Assembly (NCBI RefSeq): GCF_007681555.1
Contig: NZ_VELE01000002.1
Span: 310,001 to 374,000, forward strand
Reading direction: 5' to 3'
DNA: 64,000 nt
Source: Kocuria salsicia
Lineage (GTDB): Bacteria; Actinomycetota; Actinomycetes; Actinomycetales; Micrococcaceae
The stretch's first letter is position 1; each line of letters begins with the position of its first letter. Made by a program: the position numbers and the translations under genes. Below are positions 9,634-19,000 of the stretch, one piece after another. A model generated the notes under the pieces. The model worked only from the letters and a program-made list of their open reading frames with translations, did not search any database and had not been told where the DNA came from.

Positions 9634-10788
9634 ATGCCACGAACCACCACGCCGTCGTCCACGCCGCCCGAGACCCACGAGCCGACTCCCACCCAGATCC
9701 GCCGCTGGCGCCACTACCTCGCGGACGAGCTCGCGGAGGCCGCCACCTACGAGCACCTGGCCCGCCACAGCTCCGGGCGCCACGCTGAGATCCTGCACAG
9801 CGTGGCGGAGGGCGAGGGCCGCCACGCGGAGCACTGGCGCCGACTGCTCGGACCCCACGCGGAGAAGACCGTGCGCCCGGCACTGCAGGCGCAGCTGCTG
9901 ATGTTCCTGGCCAAGCACGTGGGCTCCGTCTTCGTGCTCGCCCTGCTGCAGCGCGCCGAGTCCCGTTCCCCGTACCGGGAGGACCCGGACGCCACCGATG
10001 CCATGGCGGCGGACGAGGCCGTGCACGAGGAGATCATCCGGGCACTCGCCACGGACGGCCGCACCCGGCTGTCCGGGAACTTCCGCGCGGCGGTGTTCGG
10101 CGCGAACGACGGCCTGGTCTCGAACCTCGCGCTCGTGATGGGCGTGGGCGCCACGGGCACGTCGAGCTCCATGGTGCTCTTCTCCGGGGTGGCCGGCCTG
10201 CTCGCCGGCGCGCTGTCCATGGGCGCGGGCGAGTTCGTGTCCGTGCGCTCCCAGCGCGAGCTCCTGGACGCCTCGCAGCCCACGCAGGTCACGCTGGAGG
10301 TGGCACCCTCCCTGGACCTCGATGCGAACGAGCTCACCCTGATCTACCGGGCCCGTGGCATGAGCGAGGAGGCCGCCGAGCACCGCGCGGCAGAGCGTCT
10401 CGGCTACCACGACTGCGACTGCGACCCCTCGCTGTCCTTCCAGGACGAGCGGGCGCGGCTCGCGCTGGCCACGGACGAGGACGCCCCGGCCGCGGGGGAG
10501 AACCAGGCCCTCGGCACGGACCTGGGTGCGGCGGCCTCCAGCTTCTGCTTCTTCGCCTCCGGCGCCATCATCCCGATCCTCCCGTACCTGTTCGGCCTGG
10601 GCGGCTGGGTGGCGATGGCCGTGGGCATGGCACTCGTGGGCCTGGCGCTGCTGGTGACCGGCGGATTCGTGGGCCTGCTCTCCGGCGCCTCTCCGCTTAA
10701 GCGGGGACTGCGGCAACTCGGGATCGGCTACGGCGCGGCAGTGGCCACCTACCTGCTGGGGCTGGCGTTCAACACGGGGACCGCCTGA
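9634..10788 (+). CDS. Ferritin-like domain fused to VIT1/CCC1 metal transporter (MbfA-like)
   Basis: Membrane metal transporter, 384 aa. Residues about 15-150 are a rubrerythrin-like helical domain with E/H ligands (ADELAEAATYEHLA; EGEGRHAEHW; ADEAVHEE). Residues about 150-384 form the VIT1 domain with AVFGANDGLVSNLALV and SMGAGEFVSVRSQRE, and hydrophobic segments at the C-terminus. This order matches MbfA-type proteins that export iron or manganese, with the ferritin-like part as cytoplasmic metal sensor. A TAGGAT box lies 8 nt before the ATG, so the mRNA may be leaderless. It stands alone between the SNF2 gene and a long spacer. Ion specificity is not decided by sequence. Confidence 0.88.
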   Translation: MPRTTTPSSTPPETHEPTPTQIRRWRHYLADELAEAATYEHLARHSSGRHAEILHSVAEGEGRHAEHWRRLLGPHAEKTVRPALQAQLLMFLAKHVGSVFVLALLQRAESRSPYREDPDATDAMAADEAVHEEIIRALATDGRTRLSGNFRAAVFGANDGLVSNLALVMGVGATGTSSSMVLFSGVAGLLAGALSMGAGEFVSVRSQRELLDASQPTQVTLEVAPSLDLDANELTLIYRARGMSEEAAEHRAAERLGYHDCDCDPSLSFQDERARLALATDEDAPAAGENQALGTDLGAAASSFCFFASGAIIPILPYLFGLGGWVAMAVGMALVGLALLVTGGFVGLLSGASPLKRGLRQLGIGYGAAVATYLLGLAFNTGTA

Positions 10789-11514
10789 GACAGTCTCGCC
10801 GCTTCGCGCGGGCCACCACCTCCCGCTTGTCCCCTCTAGTGGCCACATTTTTATCAGTTATCCAGGACATAGGCCAGTCTTCGCCTTCGCTAATCATATC
10901 CGGCCGAAAAGATCTGATCGTTTGCCCTAGTCAGAGGCCTATTGAGTCGGAAAATGGTCGCCGCGAGCCCCCTCCGCAATATCACACTGCGAGTCGGCAG
11001 AAAGTGTATGCAAAATCACAAGCTCCGAGTAATCTGAGAAATTCGGATATTCTGAGGGCGTGGTTCTACGAACCACCGCAACGGGAGACTTCGCACAGGG
11101 AAATCGCCACACCTGCACTGGGGGGTGCACTGTGGCAGATGCTGTGCGTCGGTAGCCGCTCAGCCCACGGCTTGATCCCGTTGAGGCGTTATCGCCTGCC
11201 GGTGGCCGCTGGTTCTCTGACAGAGGCGCACCTCTCCCCGCGCCGGACGGGCTCCTACCGTCCGCTCTCGCGGCCACCGGTCGACAACGCCCCCGCGGCT
11301 CCCCGAAGGGCCGGTGTCTTGGGGCCCACAAGCATCCCGAGACACGTCATCATCCCACCGACGGGCAGAGCACCGAATCGGGCAGGTCCCGGAATGGGCA
11401 GCCGCCCGGGACGCGCGAGGCCCGGGGGACGATAGGATCAGCTGCGGCCGCGCCACCGGACGAGTGGTCTGACGAGCCGCACCGTGACCCACCCTGACCC
11501 AGGAGCATCCCCTC
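10789..11514. other. Long intergenic region with an A/T-rich island
   Basis: 726 bases without a convincing gene. From about 10840 to 11075 the composition is far lower in G+C than anything nearby, and short reading frames here lack normal codon usage. Small hairpins are visible at 11060-11076 (GTGGTTC-TAC-GAACCAC) and near 11115-11130 (TGCAC and GTGCA arms). From about 11160 the sequence returns to high G+C. A TAGGAT element at 11433-11438 may be the purU promoter. No tRNA or known riboswitch core is recognised. Confidence 0.5.
11433..11438 (+). promoter_or_regulatory. Candidate -10 element for purU
   Basis: TAGGAT, 76 nt upstream of the purU ATG. No clear -35 is seen. The ribosome binding site AGGAG is at 11501-11505. 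Confidence 0.35.
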
Positions 11515-12387
11515 ATGTCTGCCCAGACGGCCGCGCCCGACGAGCACATCCTGACCGCCCACTGCCCCGAGGCGTACGGCCTTGTCAGCGCCGTGGCCTC
11601 CAACCTCACCGGCCAGGGATGCGACATCTTCGACGTCAAGCACTTCTCCGACCGCCACAACAACGAGTTCTTCATCCGCTGCCACACGATCAGCGAGCCC
11701 GGGACAGTGACCACGGAGTCGCTCATCGAGGGCTTCCGCCCCGTAGCGGAGAAGCACCGGATGGACTTCCGATTGGTGGATGCGCGCAAGAAGACCAGGG
11801 TCCTCGTGATGGTCTCCAAGATCTCGCACTGCCTCGTGGACCTGCTGCACCGCGCCCACGTGGGCTCCCTGCCCGTGGAGATCGTAGCGGTGGTGTCCAA
11901 CCACACGGACCTGCGCCCGCTCGTGGACCTCTACGAGGTGCCGTTCCACCACGTTCCCGTCACCCGGGACACCAAGCCCCGGGCGGAGACCCAGCTGCTC
12001 GAGTTCGTGGACGCCTACGACGCCGAGCTGGTGGTCCTCGCCCGCTACATGCAGATCCTCTCGGACGAGCTCACCCAGCAGCTCACCGGGCGTTGCATCA
12101 ACATCCACCACTCGTTCCTGCCCTCGTTCAAGGGTGCCAAGCCCTATCACCAGGCGTACGAGCGCGGCGTGAAGATGGTGGGGGCCACCGCCCACTACGT
12201 CACCCCGGACCTCGACGAGGGCCCCATCATCGCCCAGCGTGTGATCCCCGTGGACCACGCCCACGCCCCGGAAGACCTTGTGGCGGTGGGCTCCGAGGCG
12301 GAGACCCAGGCCCTGTCCCGCGCAGTGAAGTGGCACACCGAAGGCCGCGTGGTGGTCTCCGGCAACCGCACCATCGTGCTCGCCTGA
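11515..12387 (+). CDS. purU: Formyltetrahydrofolate deformylase
   Basis: Hydrolyses 10-formyl-tetrahydrofolate to formate and tetrahydrofolate, balancing one-carbon units; cytoplasmic. 290 aa, the usual length. Residues 1-85 are an ACT-type regulatory domain (ILTAHCPEAYGLVSAVASNL). Residues about 95-280 are the formyltransferase-fold catalytic domain with VLVMVSKISHCL, the conserved NIHHSFLPSFKGAKPYHQA (catalytic Asn and His) and DEGPIIAQ (catalytic Asp). AGGAG precedes the ATG by 9 nt. It is monocistronic and ends in a hairpin shared with the convergent sucD. Confidence 0.96.
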   Translation: MSAQTAAPDEHILTAHCPEAYGLVSAVASNLTGQGCDIFDVKHFSDRHNNEFFIRCHTISEPGTVTTESLIEGFRPVAEKHRMDFRLVDARKKTRVLVMVSKISHCLVDLLHRAHVGSLPVEIVAVVSNHTDLRPLVDLYEVPFHHVPVTRDTKPRAETQLLEFVDAYDAELVVLARYMQILSDELTQQLTGRCINIHHSFLPSFKGAKPYHQAYERGVKMVGATAHYVTPDLDEGPIIAQRVIPVDHAHAPEDLVAVGSEAETQALSRAVKWHTEGRVVVSGNRTIVLA

Positions 12388-12405
12388 GCCGTTCCACAGA
12401 CGACC

Positions 12406-12440
12406 GACGCCGCTCCCCACCGAGGTGGGCGAGCGGCGTC
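12406..12440. terminator. Hairpin between convergent purU and sucD
   Basis: Arms GACGCCGCTC-CCCACC and GGTGGG-C-GAGCGGCGTC around a GA loop give a 16-bp stem with one unpaired base. It can act on both strands. No strong T-run. Confidence 0.75.
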
Positions 12441-12474
12441 GTCGTGTGAGGCGTCCCGGAGAACCGGGAACCGG

Positions 12475-13392
12475 TCACTTGCCGTCGAAGATGTCCCGCA
12501 TGAGCTGCGCGGTCTCCGAGGGGGTCTTGCCGACCTTCACCCCGGCGGCCTCGAGAGCCTCCTTCTTGGCCTGGGCCGTTCCGGAGGAGCCGGAGACGAT
12601 GGCTCCGGCGTGACCCATGGTCTTGCCCTCGGGAGCGGTGAAGCCGGCCACGTAGCCCACGACGGGCTTGGAGACGTTGGCCTTGATGAAGTCCGCGGCG
12701 CGCTCCTCGGCGTCGCCGCCGATCTCGCCGATCATCACGATGGCCTCGGTCTCCGGGTCCGCCTCGAACGCCTCGAGGGCATCGATGTGGGTGGTGCCAA
12801 TGACCGGGTCGCCGCCGATGCCGATGGCGGTGGTGAAGCCGAGGTCACGCAACTCGTACATCATCTGGTAGGTCAGCGTGCCGGACTTGGAGACCAGGCC
12901 CAGCTTGCCCTTGCCCGTGATGTTCGCGGGTGTGATGCCCAGCAGCGACTCCTCCGGGGAGATGATGCCGGGGCAGTTCGGGCCGATGATGCGGGTCTTG
13001 GGCTTGCCGTCCGCGCCGGTGTTGGCCTGCGAGTGGGCCCAGAACTCCGCGGAGTCCTGCACCGGGATGCCCTCGGTGATCACGACGACGAGCGGGATCT
13101 CGGCGTCGATGGCCTCGATCACGGCGTCCTTGCAGAAGGCCGGCGGCACGAAGACGATCGACGCGTTCGCACCGGTCTCCTTTATGGCCTCGCTCACGGT
13201 GCCGAAGACCGGCAGCTCGACGGCGGTGCCGTCCTGGTCCTTGTGGCTCACCGTGGTCCCGGCCTTGCGGGCGTTCACGCCACCGAGCACCTGGGTGCCG
13301 GCCGCGAGCATGCGGGCGGTGTGCTTGGTGCCCTCGCCGCCCGTGATGCCCTGAACGATGACCTTGGAGTCCTTGTTCAAAAAGATCGACAT
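12475..13392 (-). CDS. sucD: Succinyl-CoA ligase, alpha subunit
   Basis: TCA-cycle enzyme interconverting succinyl-CoA and succinate with nucleotide triphosphate formation. 305 aa. The CoA-binding Rossmann domain opens with [19 protein letters not shown], followed by the ligase domain with [10 protein letters not shown] and the phosphohistidine loop with [14 protein letters not shown] near residue 260. The ATG at 13392 is preceded by AGGAAGAAG. It lies 32 nt downstream of sucC and forms an operon with it. Confidence 0.97.
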   Translation of the reverse strand: MSIFLNKDSKVIVQGITGGEGTKHTARMLAAGTQVLGGVNARKAGTTVSHKDQDGTAVELPVFGTVSEAIKETGANASIVFVPPAFCKDAVIEAIDAEIPLVVVITEGIPVQDSAEFWAHSQANTGADGKPKTRIIGPNCPGIISPEESLLGITPANITGKGKLGLVSKSGTLTYQMMYELRDLGFTTAIGIGGDPVIGTTHIDALEAFEADPETEAIVMIGEIGGDAEERAADFIKANVSKPVVGYVAGFTAPEGKTMGHAGAIVSGSSGTAQAKKEALEAAGVKVGKTPSETAQLMRDIFDGK

Positions 13393-13424
13393 GTCTTCTT
13401 CCTGGTAGCTGTGCGCGTGGGCGA

Positions 13425-14594
13425 TTACTTGGCGGAGTGGGCGAGCTCGGCGGCCTTGTCGGCGCCCTCGTCCATGGTGTCCGCGTTGGTGACCAGCGGG
13501 TGGTTGGCTTCGCGCAGGATCGCGCGGCCCTCGACCACGTTGTTGCCGTCCAGTCGCACCACGATGGGCTTGGTGGCGGAGTCCCCGAGGATCTCCAGAG
13601 CCTTGACGATGCCACGGGCGACCTCGTCGCACGCGGTGATCCCGCCGAAGACGTTCACGAACACGGACTTGACCTGGGGATCACCGAGGATGACGTCCAG
13701 GCCGGCGGACATGACGGCCGCGGAGGCCCCGCCGCCGATGTCCAGGAAGTTGGCGGGCTTCACGTTGCCGTGCTTCTCACCCGCGTACGCCACGACGTCC
13801 AGGGTGGACATCACCAGACCGGCGCCGTTGCCGATGATCCCGACCTCACCGTCCAGCTTGACGTAGTTGAGGTCGTTCTCCTTGGCCTTCTCCTCCAGGG
13901 GATCGGCCGTGGTCTTGTCCGCGAGCTCGGCGTGCTCGGGGTGGCGGAACTCGGCGTTGTCGTCCAGGGAGACTTTGCCGTCCAGGGCGAGGATCTCGCC
14001 ATCGCCGGTCTTGACCAGCGGGTTGACCTCCACCAGGGTGGCATCCTCCTTGGTATAGACCTCACCGAGCTTCACGAGCACCGGGATGACCTTCTCGGCG
14101 GTCTCGGCGTCGAACTTGGCCTGCTCCACGATCTCGCGCGCCTTGGCCTCGGTGATGCCGTCAGCGGGGCTGACGTCCACGCGGGCCAGGGCGTCCGGGC
14201 GCTCCACGGCGAGCTGCTCGATCTCCATGCCGCCCTCGACCGAGCACATGGCCAGGTAGGAGCGGTTGGCGCGGTCCAGCAGGACGGAGAAGTAGTACTC
14301 CTCGGCGATGTCCGCGCCCTGCGCGATCATCACGCGGTGGACGGTGTGGCCCTTGATGTCCATGCCCAGGATCTGCTGGGCGTACTCGTAGGCCTCATCC
14401 GCGGTCTTCGCGACCTTGACGCCGCCGGCCTTGCCGCGGCCGCCGACCTTGACCTGGGCCTTGACGACGGTCACGCCGCCGATCTTCTCGGCAGCTGCCT
14501 TGGCTTCTTCTGGGGTAGTGGCGACGATGCCGGCCAGCACGGGAACGCCGTGCTTCTCGAACAGGTCGCGTGCCTGGTACTCAAACAGGTCCAC
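13425..14594 (-). CDS. sucC: Succinyl-CoA ligase, beta subunit
   Basis: Partner of SucD. 389 aa, the usual length, with an ATP-grasp domain ([17 protein letters not shown] near residues 40-56; EVNPLV and [13 protein letters not shown] for metal and nucleotide binding) and the C-terminal CoA-ligase-like domain ([26 protein letters not shown]). The start is GTG at 14594 ([16 protein letters not shown]), which fits the family start; AGAAGGA lies upstream. A minus-strand TAAAAT at 14709-14714 is a candidate -10 and gives a leader of about 110 nt. Confidence 0.96.
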   Translation of the reverse strand: MDLFEYQARDLFEKHGVPVLAGIVATTPEEAKAAAEKIGGVTVVKAQVKVGGRGKAGGVKVAKTADEAYEYAQQILGMDIKGHTVHRVMIAQGADIAEEYYFSVLLDRANRSYLAMCSVEGGMEIEQLAVERPDALARVDVSPADGITEAKAREIVEQAKFDAETAEKVIPVLVKLGEVYTKEDATLVEVNPLVKTGDGEILALDGKVSLDDNAEFRHPEHAELADKTTADPLEEKAKENDLNYVKLDGEVGIIGNGAGLVMSTLDVVAYAGEKHGNVKPANFLDIGGGASAAVMSAGLDVILGDPQVKSVFVNVFGGITACDEVARGIVKALEILGDSATKPIVVRLDGNNVVEGRAILREANHPLVTNADTMDEGADKAAELAHSAK

Positions 14595-14708
14595 GGATAA
14601 GTGTCCTTCTGCGTCGAGGTGTGTCGTCCCGCGCCGGGAACCCCCGGCTGGAGCGACCTGATGTGGGGGGATGCGGCGCAACGCTGCGCTCACAGGGCCC
14701 TCGCAGCG

Positions 14709-14714
14709 ATTTTA
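14709..14714 (-). promoter_or_regulatory. Candidate -10 element for sucCD
   Basis: The minus strand reads TAAAAT, 115 nt upstream of the sucC start. No -35 at optimal spacing. Confidence 0.35.
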
Positions 14715-14808
14715 GTCCATGGGACCGTCACGGAGCACACAAGTCTCGGCGCCCCGCCCCACCCGAGCAGATTCCCGCGCGCGGGGGCCCGGCTGGTTGA
14801 CTGGAGCC

Positions 14809-15558
14809 ATGCGACGCATCGGACTGCCGGAGACCTGGGACGCCCGCGAGGCGGACCGCGGATTCATGGCCTCGCTCGGCACACTCGCGTTCGTCTCGCT
14901 GGGCCTCGAGCTCGTGGTGGCCGGCACGGTGCTGACGGCCACGGGCTCGCTGCCGGTGGACACCGCACTGGGCTGGCAGTGCCTCGAGTGGTTCGGCATC
15001 GGCGTCATCTGGCTGCTCGTGGCGCGGGCCCTGGTGGCGTGGTCACGACGCCGCGGCGTCGATCCCCTGCCCGGCACGGGCCCCGACGGCGGGACGGAGG
15101 CAACGCTGGACCACCGGCGGTGGCGCGGCATCCTGGTGTGCTTCGTGGCAGCCGTCGTGCTGGCGCTCGTGCTGCCCGGGATGCTCGACGGCTCCTGGGC
15201 CGTGGCGCCCGTGGAGCGCTATAGCGAGCTCTTCGCGGGCTACGGCGGTCTCGCGTGGCTCGCGATGCTCGCGTGGGTGGTCCGACTCGTGGGCCGCTGC
15301 GCGGTGGTCGCGAGCCTGCTGGCGTACTCCCACCGGGCCGTGAGCGAGCTCGTGAACCGGCGCCCCGTGGGTTGGGTGCCGTGGGGAGGTCTCGTGACGG
15401 GAGTCCTGATGGCCGCGGTGGCGCTGCTGGACCGGGGTCAGGCGGCGGCGCTGACCACGCTGCTCGTGTACCTGCTGCTGGGTGTGGTCCACGTGCGTTC
15501 GGGCGAGTCGCTGCGCATCACCGCGCTGTTCGCGGTTCCCGTGCTCGCCCTGCTCTGA
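14809..15558 (+). CDS. Hypothetical multi-pass membrane protein
   Basis: 249 aa, not recognised. About six hydrophobic segments can be drawn: two near residues 20-80, one near 108-128, and three in the C-terminal half ending in LRITALFAVPVLALL. A soluble stretch rich in Arg, Asp and Gly separates the first pair from the rest. The start at 14809 (MRRIGLPETWD) is preferred because the upstream in-frame extension to 14719 has low-complexity composition, but 14719 is preceded by TTTAGT and cannot be excluded. It is convergent with pcrA. No function can be assigned. Confidence 0.65.
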   Translation: MRRIGLPETWDAREADRGFMASLGTLAFVSLGLELVVAGTVLTATGSLPVDTALGWQCLEWFGIGVIWLLVARALVAWSRRRGVDPLPGTGPDGGTEATLDHRRWRGILVCFVAAVVLALVLPGMLDGSWAVAPVERYSELFAGYGGLAWLAMLAWVVRLVGRCAVVASLLAYSHRAVSELVNRRPVGWVPWGGLVTGVLMAAVALLDRGQAAALTTLLVYLLLGVVHVRSGESLRITALFAVPVLALL

Positions 15559-15630
15559 CGCCCGCGGCACACCACCGTCCCGGCTCCGCCGTATTCCTGT
15601 GACCCGACGAGGGCTGCGGTCCGCCCGGCC

Positions 15631-18087
15631 TCACTCCGCCTTGGTCATGGGGGCGTAGCGCAGCAGCAGCCGCTTCTCCTCGGCGCCGAAGCGCACCTTG
15701 GCCACGGTCTTGTCCCCGGATCCCTCCAGTGCCACCACCGAACCGCGGCCGAACGCCTTGTGCTCCACGGTGTCGCCCACACTCAGGGACGGAATCTCCT
15801 TCTGGGGCTGCACGCGGCCCGACGCCGCTGGGGACAGCCTGCGGAACGTCGCGCCCGACCCCGCGCCGGCACCCCACGACGAGCCCCGCAGCGGGTCCCT
15901 CGCCTGGGAGGCCGAGTGGATGGGTGAGCCCCACCCGCCAGCGGCGGCAGCGCCCTCGCGTTTCCAGTCAACGAGGTGGGCGGGGATCTCGTCCAGGAAC
16001 GGGCTCGCGGGATTGAACTGCGACTGCCCCCACATGGAGCGCGACTCTGCCCGTGTGATGTAGAGCCGCTGCCGGGCGCGGGTGATGCCCACGTACGCGA
16101 GCCTGCGCTCCTCCTCCATGCTGGAGGGGTCCATGAAGCTGCGCTGGTGCGGGAAGATCCCGTGCTCCATGCCGGTCAGGAACACCACGGGGAACTCCAG
16201 GCCCTTGGCGGTGTGCAGGGTCATCAGGGTCACCACGCCCTGCGAGCGCGCCTCCTCGACCTCGCGCGCGATCTGCTGGGCACTCGCACCGCCTTCCTCG
16301 GTCGCGGGCTGCTGCGGGATCTGGTCTGCGTCCGCCACGAGGGCGACGTGCTCCAGGAACTCCCCAAGCCCGGCGTCCGGATGGTCTTTCTCGAACTCGC
16401 GCACCACGGCCACGAGCTCCGCGAGGTTTTCCACGCGGGACTCGTCCTGGGGGTCGTTGGAGGATCGCAGCGCCTCGAGGTAGCCAGACTGTTCCAGTAC
16501 GGCTTCGAGGACTGCCGTGGTGGAGGCACCCTCGGAGAGCTCCCGCAGGTCGTCCATGAGCTGGGCGAACTTCGCCACGGCGTTCGCCGAGCGGGTGGCG
16601 AGACCCGGGGCCTCGTCGAGCCGGTGCATGGCCTCGGAGAACGAGATGTCCTCGCGCTCGGCGAGCGCGGCGATGGAGCCCTGGGCGCGGTCCCCGATCC
16701 CCCGCTTGGGCTCGTTGATGATCCGGCGCACGGTGATGTCGTCCGCGGGATTGGTGATCGCGCGCAGGTAGGACATGGCGTCCTTGATCTCCTTGCGCTC
16801 GTAGAACCGGGTGCCACCCACCACTTTGTAGGGCAGGCCCACGCGCATCAGGATCTCCTCGAGGGAGCGGGACTGGGCGTTGGTGCGGTAGAACACGGCG
16901 ACGTCGCCGGGGCGGATCCCGTGCTCGTCCTGGAGCCTGTCGATCTCCTCCGCGATGAACCGCGCCTCCTCGTGCTCGTTCTCCGCGGCATAGCCGACGA
17001 TCGGGGCGCCGTCCCCCTCGGCGGTCCACAACTTCTTGTCCCGACGGTCGGCGTTCTGGGAGATCACGGCGTTGGCGGCGGAGAGGATGTTCTGAGTTGA
17101 GCGGTAGTTCTGTTCCAGCATGATGGTGCGCGCCGACGGGAAGTCCCGCTCGAAGTCCGTGATGTTGCGGATGTCCGCGCCGCGGAAGGCGTAGATGGAC
17201 TGGTCCGAGTCGCCCACCACGGTGAGCTCGGCCGGGGGGATCCCGGAGTCGTCCGTGTGCGTGGGCGAGTTCCCGCCCACGAGCTCCCGCACGAGTGCGT
17301 ACTGCGCGTGGTTGGTGTCCTGGTACTCGTCCACGAGCACGTGCCGGAAGCGGCGGCGGTAGTACTCCAGGACCTGTGGGAACGCGCGGAACATGTGCAC
17401 GGTCTCGCCGATGAGGTCGTCGAAGTCCATGGCGTTGGCCGCGCGCAGCCGCTGCGTGTACCCGCGGTAGACCTGGGCCACGGCGGACTCGAACGGATCC
17501 GTGGAACTGGCGCGGGCCAGGAAGGTCTCGTCATCCACGAGCTCGTTCTTCAGCGCCGAGATCTTGTGCTGGATGGCCTTGGGCGCGAACTTCTTGGGGT
17601 CCAGCTCGTGCTGCTTGGCCACCTGGGTGATGAGCCGCAGGGAGTCCGCGGCGTCGTAGATGGAGAAGTTCGTGTTCAGCCCCAGCGTCTTCGCCTCGCG
17701 CCGCAGGATCCGCACGCACAGCGAGTGGAACGTGGAGATCCACATGGACCGCGCGGACTCTCCCACGAGCTCCACGATCCGCTCGCGCATCTCCGCGGCG
17801 GCCTTGTTCGTGAACGTGATGGCGAGGATCTCGCCGCGCCGTGCCCGCCCCGTGGCGAGCAGGTGGGCGATGCGGTGCGTCAGCACCCTGGTCTTGCCGG
17901 AGCCCGCACCGGCCACGATGAGCAACGGGGCACCGGAGTGCTCCACGGCGGCACGCTGGGGCTCGTTGAGGCCCTCCACCAGGCGGGTGGGGGACACCGC
18001 GTCCGCAGCGGGAGCGTTGTCCCGGCTGCCCGGGCCCGTCCGGACCGACGACGCCGAGAGCAGAGGATTGTCAGAGAGGTAGTCCAT
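15631..18087 (-). CDS. pcrA: ATP-dependent 3'-5' DNA helicase PcrA/UvrD1
   Basis: Superfamily 1 helicase for nucleotide excision repair and removal of replication or recombination blocks. 818 aa. After a short N-terminal tail come the Q-motif (LNEPQRAAVEH), Walker A GAGSGKT near residue 60, ITFTNKAAAEMRERI, the Walker B DEYQDTN, GDSDQSIYAFRGAD, and motif VI VGITRARQRLYI. The last 60 residues (SVGDTVEHKAFGRGSVV) form the Tudor-like RNA-polymerase-binding domain typical of PcrA/UvrD1. TAGGCT lies 9 nt upstream of the ATG. Confidence 0.96.
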   Translation of the reverse strand: MDYLSDNPLLSASSVRTGPGSRDNAPAADAVSPTRLVEGLNEPQRAAVEHSGAPLLIVAGAGSGKTRVLTHRIAHLLATGRARRGEILAITFTNKAAAEMRERIVELVGESARSMWISTFHSLCVRILRREAKTLGLNTNFSIYDAADSLRLITQVAKQHELDPKKFAPKAIQHKISALKNELVDDETFLARASSTDPFESAVAQVYRGYTQRLRAANAMDFDDLIGETVHMFRAFPQVLEYYRRRFRHVLVDEYQDTNHAQYALVRELVGGNSPTHTDDSGIPPAELTVVGDSDQSIYAFRGADIRNITDFERDFPSARTIMLEQNYRSTQNILSAANAVISQNADRRDKKLWTAEGDGAPIVGYAAENEHEEARFIAEEIDRLQDEHGIRPGDVAVFYRTNAQSRSLEEILMRVGLPYKVVGGTRFYERKEIKDAMSYLRAITNPADDITVRRIINEPKRGIGDRAQGSIAALAEREDISFSEAMHRLDEAPGLATRSANAVAKFAQLMDDLRELSEGASTTAVLEAVLEQSGYLEALRSSNDPQDESRVENLAELVAVVREFEKDHPDAGLGEFLEHVALVADADQIPQQPATEEGGASAQQIAREVEEARSQGVVTLMTLHTAKGLEFPVVFLTGMEHGIFPHQRSFMDPSSMEEERRLAYVGITRARQRLYITRAESRSMWGQSQFNPASPFLDEIPAHLVDWKREGAAAAGGWGSPIHSASQARDPLRGSSWGAGAGSGATFRRLSPAASGRVQPQKEIPSLSVGDTVEHKAFGRGSVVALEGSGDKTVAKVRFGAEEKRLLLRYAPMTKAE

Positions 18088-18166
18088 GGTGGCCCCAGCC
18101 TAACCGGGCTCTCCGACGCGCCGTGCGTCCCCGCCCGGCGACCGCGCTCGCAGTTCTCCTGCCGGC

Positions 18167-18895
18167 TCAGACGTAGCGGGGTTCGACCAGGTGTCGGCCG
18201 TTGGCGTCCTCGACCCACAGCTGGGAGTCCGCCACGGTGACCCGCACCGGGGCCCGCAGCACGACGTCGTCGTCCAGGACGTCCTCCTCCGTGCGCGGCC
18301 CGCCGTAGATGGTGGTGACCTCCCCCTCGGAAGGGTCCAGGTGGCGAAGGGCGTCGTTGCCGGTGTCCGCAACCACCACGGATCCGTCGTAGAGGATCTG
18401 CAGGTCCTCGGGGTGCGCGAGCTTGGCGTCCTCGGCCGGGCCGTCCACGTATCCGGCCCCGTGCCGGCCCACGACCGTGACCACGTGTGGATCGCCGTCC
18501 GGGCGGTCCGTGTCGACCGTGATGTAGCGCAGCGCGGAGGAGTCGCGGTCCACGAGCCAGATCTTCCCGTCCGGCGCCTCGGTGATGGAGACCGTGGCGG
18601 CGAACTTGGCCTGGGCGATCTTCCCGTCCCTGCGCCCGGGCTCCTCTACGCCCGCGTACTCCTGGAGGAAGTCTGTGTAGGGGTCCCAGTGGAAGAGCTG
18701 GTTGGTCTCGGGGGCCGCGGCGAGCACCACGGAGAGCTTGTGCGACCAGACGATGTCCGCCAGCCGGGCGCCGTTCAGGACGCCGCAGTCGATACGCCGC
18801 CGCACGGTCGTGTGGTCCGACTCGTAGAGGGTCAGGCCGCCGTCCTCATCCGCGCTCATGAGCAGGCCGTCTGGCAGGCCGATGGAGAGTTCCAT
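18167..18895 (-). CDS. NHL-repeat beta-propeller protein
   Basis: 242 aa with repeated blades of NHL type: FAATVSITEAPDGKIWLVDRDSSALRYI, LAHPEDLQILYDGSVVVADTGNDALRHL and a final RVTVADSQLWVEDANGRHLV. No signal peptide or membrane segment, so probably cytoplasmic. Such propellers bind ligands or proteins; some have lactonase-like activity, but no metal-ligand set is evident. The ATG at 18895 is preceded by AAAGGTGG; a GTG nine bases upstream is an alternative. Divergent from a membrane-protein gene. Function unknown. Confidence 0.75.
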   Translation of the reverse strand: MELSIGLPDGLLMSADEDGGLTLYESDHTTVRRRIDCGVLNGARLADIVWSHKLSVVLAAAPETNQLFHWDPYTDFLQEYAGVEEPGRRDGKIAQAKFAATVSITEAPDGKIWLVDRDSSALRYITVDTDRPDGDPHVVTVVGRHGAGYVDGPAEDAKLAHPEDLQILYDGSVVVADTGNDALRHLDPSEGEVTTIYGGPRTEEDVLDDDVVLRAPVRVTVADSQLWVEDANGRHLVEPRYV

Positions 18896-19000
18896 GACCG
18901 TCACCACCTTTCGCGGTGCCCGCGGGGCACCTGACCTCCACCCCGTGCAGGAGTGGCACCCGTAGTCCATTCACAGTACAACCCGGGGGATAATGGGGCC

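Noticed and set aside
10827-11435. 202-codon plus-strand frame and a 130-codon minus-strand frame in the long spacer
   Set aside because: Codon usage changes with the local G+C, no family features, and no ribosome binding site.
11160-11514. Possible folate or glycine riboswitch before purU
   Set aside because: I could not find the conserved core of any known class; only generic hairpins.
18092-18104. Half iron box (minus strand GGTTAGGCT) upstream of pcrA
   Set aside because: Only one half-site; no reason to expect iron control of a helicase.
16000-18240. Large plus-strand frames opposite pcrA
   Set aside because: Shadows of the pcrA coding frame without protein-like composition.
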